Source: Thermoplasmata archaeon
GTDB taxonomy: Archaea; Thermoplasmatota; Thermoplasmata; Thermoplasmatales; Thermoplasmataceae
Length of the DNA: 6,651 nucleotides
Direction: 5' to 3'
NCBI GenBank assembly: GCA_021850745.1
Contig: JAJZKX010000104.1
Location: forward strand, 1 to 6,651
Under the pieces are notes generated by a model. The model saw only the letters and a program-made list of their open reading frames with translations, was not told where the DNA came from and searched no databases. Numbering within the stretch: the first letter of the stretch is position 1; the number at the start of each line of letters is the position of its first letter. Of the stretch, positions 5,187 through 6,651 are shown piece after piece. A program made the position numbers and the translations under genes.

Positions 5187-5289
5187 CCCGACTTCCGGAT
5201 TTGAACCAGAGACCTGCGGATTACGGCGGTAATTACGTGCCGTACTTTCCCTCTACAGTCCGCCGCTCTACCAGCTGAGCTAAGTCGGG
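5187..5289 (-). tRNA. tRNA-Tyr (anticodon GTA) with a 31-nt intron
   Basis: A 103-nt gene giving a 72-nt mature tRNA. The acceptor stem is CCCGACT/AGTCGGG, beginning with the C1-G72 pair characteristic of archaeal tRNA-Tyr. The D arm is GCTC/GAGC, the anticodon stem GCGGA/TCCGC with anticodon GTA (5254-5256 on the plus strand), and the T arm TCTGG-TTCAAAT-CCGGA. The intron (5222-5252) sits between positions 37 and 38, the canonical archaeal site cut by the splicing endonuclease. No CCA is encoded. An AT-rich TATA-like stretch (about 5311-5322) lies at the expected distance upstream. Confidence 0.95.
5222..5252 (-). other. Archaeal tRNA intron in tRNA-Tyr
   Basis: This 31-nt insertion follows G37. 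Inside it TACGGC (rc of 5239-5244) and GCCGTA (rc of 5222-5227) form a perfect 6-bp helix, and a TAC in the intron can pair with the GTA anticodon. Both fit the bulge-helix-bulge fold recognised by the archaeal splicing endonuclease. The exact junction is ambiguous by one base because an A occurs at both ends. Confidence 0.85.
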
Positions 5290-5310
5290 TTAGTACCCAT
5301 AGATAACCGT

Positions 5311-5322
5311 TAATAAAAATAT
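5311..5322 (-). promoter_or_regulatory. TATA-like region of tRNA-Tyr
   Basis: The minus strand reads ATATTTTTATTA, 22-33 nt before the tRNA 5' end at 5289. This suits initiation at or near the mature 5' end. The exact eight bases bound by TBP cannot be fixed. Confidence 0.4.
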
Positions 5323-5389
5323 TTTCCCTTAATGCACTGCGTTATCAAACCGACCCTCCAGATTTGGGCAAACAGGAACTTTTTGAGCA

Positions 5390-5437
5390 GCTTATAAGCA
5401 ACAAACGCCTTATAATTCTGCTATAAGGGCTATAAGA
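5390..5437. promoter_or_regulatory. Array of TATAAG-type repeats upstream of the GH15 gene
   Basis: Four related elements lie within 48 bases: the palindrome GCTTATAAGC (5390-5399); the inverted pair CCTTATA (5408-5414) and TATAAGG (5422-5428); and the tandem GCTATAAGG / GCTATAAGA (5420-5428, 5429-5437). The array is 83-130 bases upstream of the GH15 ATG at 5520. It looks like a multi-site operator, but some copies could act as TATA boxes. No other feature is supported between 5323 and 5491. Confidence 0.4.
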
Positions 5438-5491
5438 TACGCATCCTTAAGAGCGCAAAAAGCACAATAGCACTCTTCAATTTTCATTAAT

Positions 5492-5500
5492 CTTATTATA
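5492..5500 (+). promoter_or_regulatory. TATA-like box of the GH15 gene
   Basis: CTTATTATA is centred about 24 nt before the ATG at 5520, and no Shine-Dalgarno precedes that ATG, so a leaderless transcript is likely. The nearer ATG at 5502 runs only four codons to a stop. Confidence 0.5.
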
Positions 5501-5519
5501 CATGCCTAAATTCTAAACT

Positions 5520-6651
5520 ATGGAAGAAGGTGGAATCAACTATGATAAAGTTGAAGTAAATGGTTATACAAAAATTGCAAATCATGGTATGATCGCAAAC
5601 AACAGGACGGCTGCACTGGTTTCAATGAATGGAACGGTAGACTGGCTCTGCCTTCCGAACTTTTCCTCAAACCCTGCCTTTGATTCTATTCTCGACAAAA
5701 ATAAGGGAGGATACTTGATCACGAGGCCACAGGACAAAACAGGGATTAAGGTAACCCAGAGATATATTCCAAACACCCTGATACTTGAAACAACATTTTT
5801 GAAAGAGGATAAGCCACTGCTAAGGCTTACGGACTTCCTCCCCGCAACACCATATGCAAGCATAAACTTTCCAGAAATGCACCGGCTTATCGAGTCTTTT
5901 GGCAGCGAAGTGACTGTAGAAATAGAACTTAAAGCAACACTTGATTACATCATGTCCCCTGTTAAAATAGCCATTAAAGAGAACGGGGCTGTATACCGTA
6001 AAAACTCTTCGAAATTAGGAATCTATGCAAATACACAGTTTAGCAGTGAGGGCAGGAAAATCATGGGGACGGTTAAAATGAACCCCAATATGAAGGAATG
6101 GCTTGTATTATCATACAACATGGCCGATGATGACCTGAGGAACTACGAATCAGGCAAAAGGCTGGAAGAGACTAAAAGCTACTGGGACAAATTTGTTTCA
6201 CAAAGCACCTATGATGGAATGATGAAAGATGTTGCCCTAAGGTCTGCGCTCACATTGCGTGCTTTGTTCTATGATCCTTCCGGGATGATGGTGGCTTCCC
6301 CAACTTCTAGCCTGCCTGAATGTATAGGAGGGGAAAGGAACTGGGACTACAGGTATTCATGGATCAGGGACACTTCATATGTAATTGAAGCACTCTCTAT
6401 GATGGGTTTGAAATCTGTTGCAACAAATTACCTTTATGATATGATGGACATAATAGAGAGAAATGACGACATAAAGGTTCTCTACAGCATAGATTACAGG
6501 GATAGCCTGGATGAATATGAGATTGATTACGAAGGGTATATGGGATCATCTCCAGTGAGAATGGGGAACAGGGCTTCCAAGCAATTTCAGCTTGACATAT
6601 ATGGATCAATGATCAACGCCATATACCACATGGCAAACCTTGGCGGCACAG
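5520..6651 (+). CDS. GH15 family glycoside hydrolase (glucoamylase/trehalase-like), N-terminal 377 residues
   Basis: Hydrolyses terminal alpha-linked glucose from oligosaccharides, or trehalose; GH15 trehalases have been described from Thermoplasma, so the substrate is open. The N-terminal beta-sandwich region starts with YTKIANHGMIANNRTAALVS (16-35), then NGTVDWLCLP (37-46), as in GH15 proteins of this type. The (alpha/alpha)6 catalytic barrel begins around residue 210. The strongest signature is GGERNWDYRYSWIRDTSY (270-287), which forms part of the active-site pocket. The catalytic glutamates and the rest of the barrel lie beyond the window edge; full proteins are usually 600-660 residues. 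No signal peptide is seen, so the protein is probably cytoplasmic, which favours turnover of internal glycogen, maltooligosaccharide or trehalose. The frame is uninterrupted from 5520 to the end. A TATA-like box and a repeat array upstream suggest regulated expression. Confidence 0.93.
   Translation, partial: MEEGGINYDKVEVNGYTKIANHGMIANNRTAALVSMNGTVDWLCLPNFSSNPAFDSILDKNKGGYLITRPQDKTGIKVTQRYIPNTLILETTFLKEDKPLLRLTDFLPATPYASINFPEMHRLIESFGSEVTVEIELKATLDYIMSPVKIAIKENGAVYRKNSSKLGIYANTQFSSEGRKIMGTVKMNPNMKEWLVLSYNMADDDLRNYESGKRLEETKSYWDKFVSQSTYDGMMKDVALRSALTLRALFYDPSGMMVASPTSSLPECIGGERNWDYRYSWIRDTSYVIEALSMMGLKSVATNYLYDMMDIIERNDDIKVLYSIDYRDSLDEYEIDYEGYMGSSPVRMGNRASKQFQLDIYGSMINAIYHMANLGGT

Noticed and set aside
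3491..5289. Integrated element using tRNA-Tyr as attachment site
   Set aside because: No duplicated tRNA 3' end, integrase or transposase was found in the window. Kept only as a question about an accessory block.
5582..6609. Minus-strand ORFs within the GH15 gene
   Set aside because: They are antisense frames of a continuous GH15 reading frame.
1..6651. CRISPR array or intact insertion sequence
   Set aside because: No regularly spaced repeats of CRISPR size and no terminal inverted repeats flanking a transposase were seen.

Overview
The window looks archaeal and most like the Thermoplasmatales (Ferroplasma/Thermoplasma relatives). This is inferred from style and gene content, not proven. 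Neither tRNA gene encodes CCA, and tRNA-Tyr has a 31-nt intron at the archaeal 37/38 position and a C1-G72 pair. Most genes have an AT-rich TATA-like box about 24-26 nt before an ATG with no Shine-Dalgarno, as in leaderless transcription. The protein set (MsrB, zinc alcohol dehydrogenase, hexameric glutamate dehydrogenase, RidA, GH15 glycosidase) fits a heterotrophic acidophilic archaeon.

Layout: 1-250 (-) is the N-terminal part of msrB. 457-527 (-) is tRNA-Gly(CCC). 620-1591 (+) is a zinc-dependent alcohol dehydrogenase, convergent with 1690-2940 (-), a glutamate dehydrogenase; their T-rich terminators lie back to back. 3075-3443 (-) is a RidA-family enamine/imine deaminase. Then comes a gene-poor stretch of about 1.7 kb (3491-5186). 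It holds a cluster of perfect inverted repeats, a 38-residue Pro/Lys-rich small ORF (4100-4216, -) and a nuclease-like gene (4374-4863, -) broken by one extra base near 4764. Next are intron-containing tRNA-Tyr(GUA) (5187-5289, -) and the first 377 codons of a GH15 glucoamylase/trehalase-like gene (5520 to the end, +).

The housekeeping part is metabolic: sulfoxide repair (MsrB), alcohol/aldehyde redox (ADH), glutamate/2-oxoglutarate interconversion (GDH), removal of reactive enamines (RidA) and sugar hydrolysis (GH15). GDH and RidA are neighbours in the same orientation and both concern nitrogen metabolism, but each appears to have its own promoter.

The unusual part is the accessory-looking block between ridA and tRNA-Tyr. 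The most useful result there is that the nuclease-like gene starts 46 bases upstream of its longest intact ORF, in another frame. With one base skipped, the two frames join into a 162-residue protein with the layout of a PD-(D/E)XK nuclease-like family. The small Pro/Lys-rich ORF lies downstream on the same strand and may be its partner. No complete new system can be demonstrated from the sequence alone.
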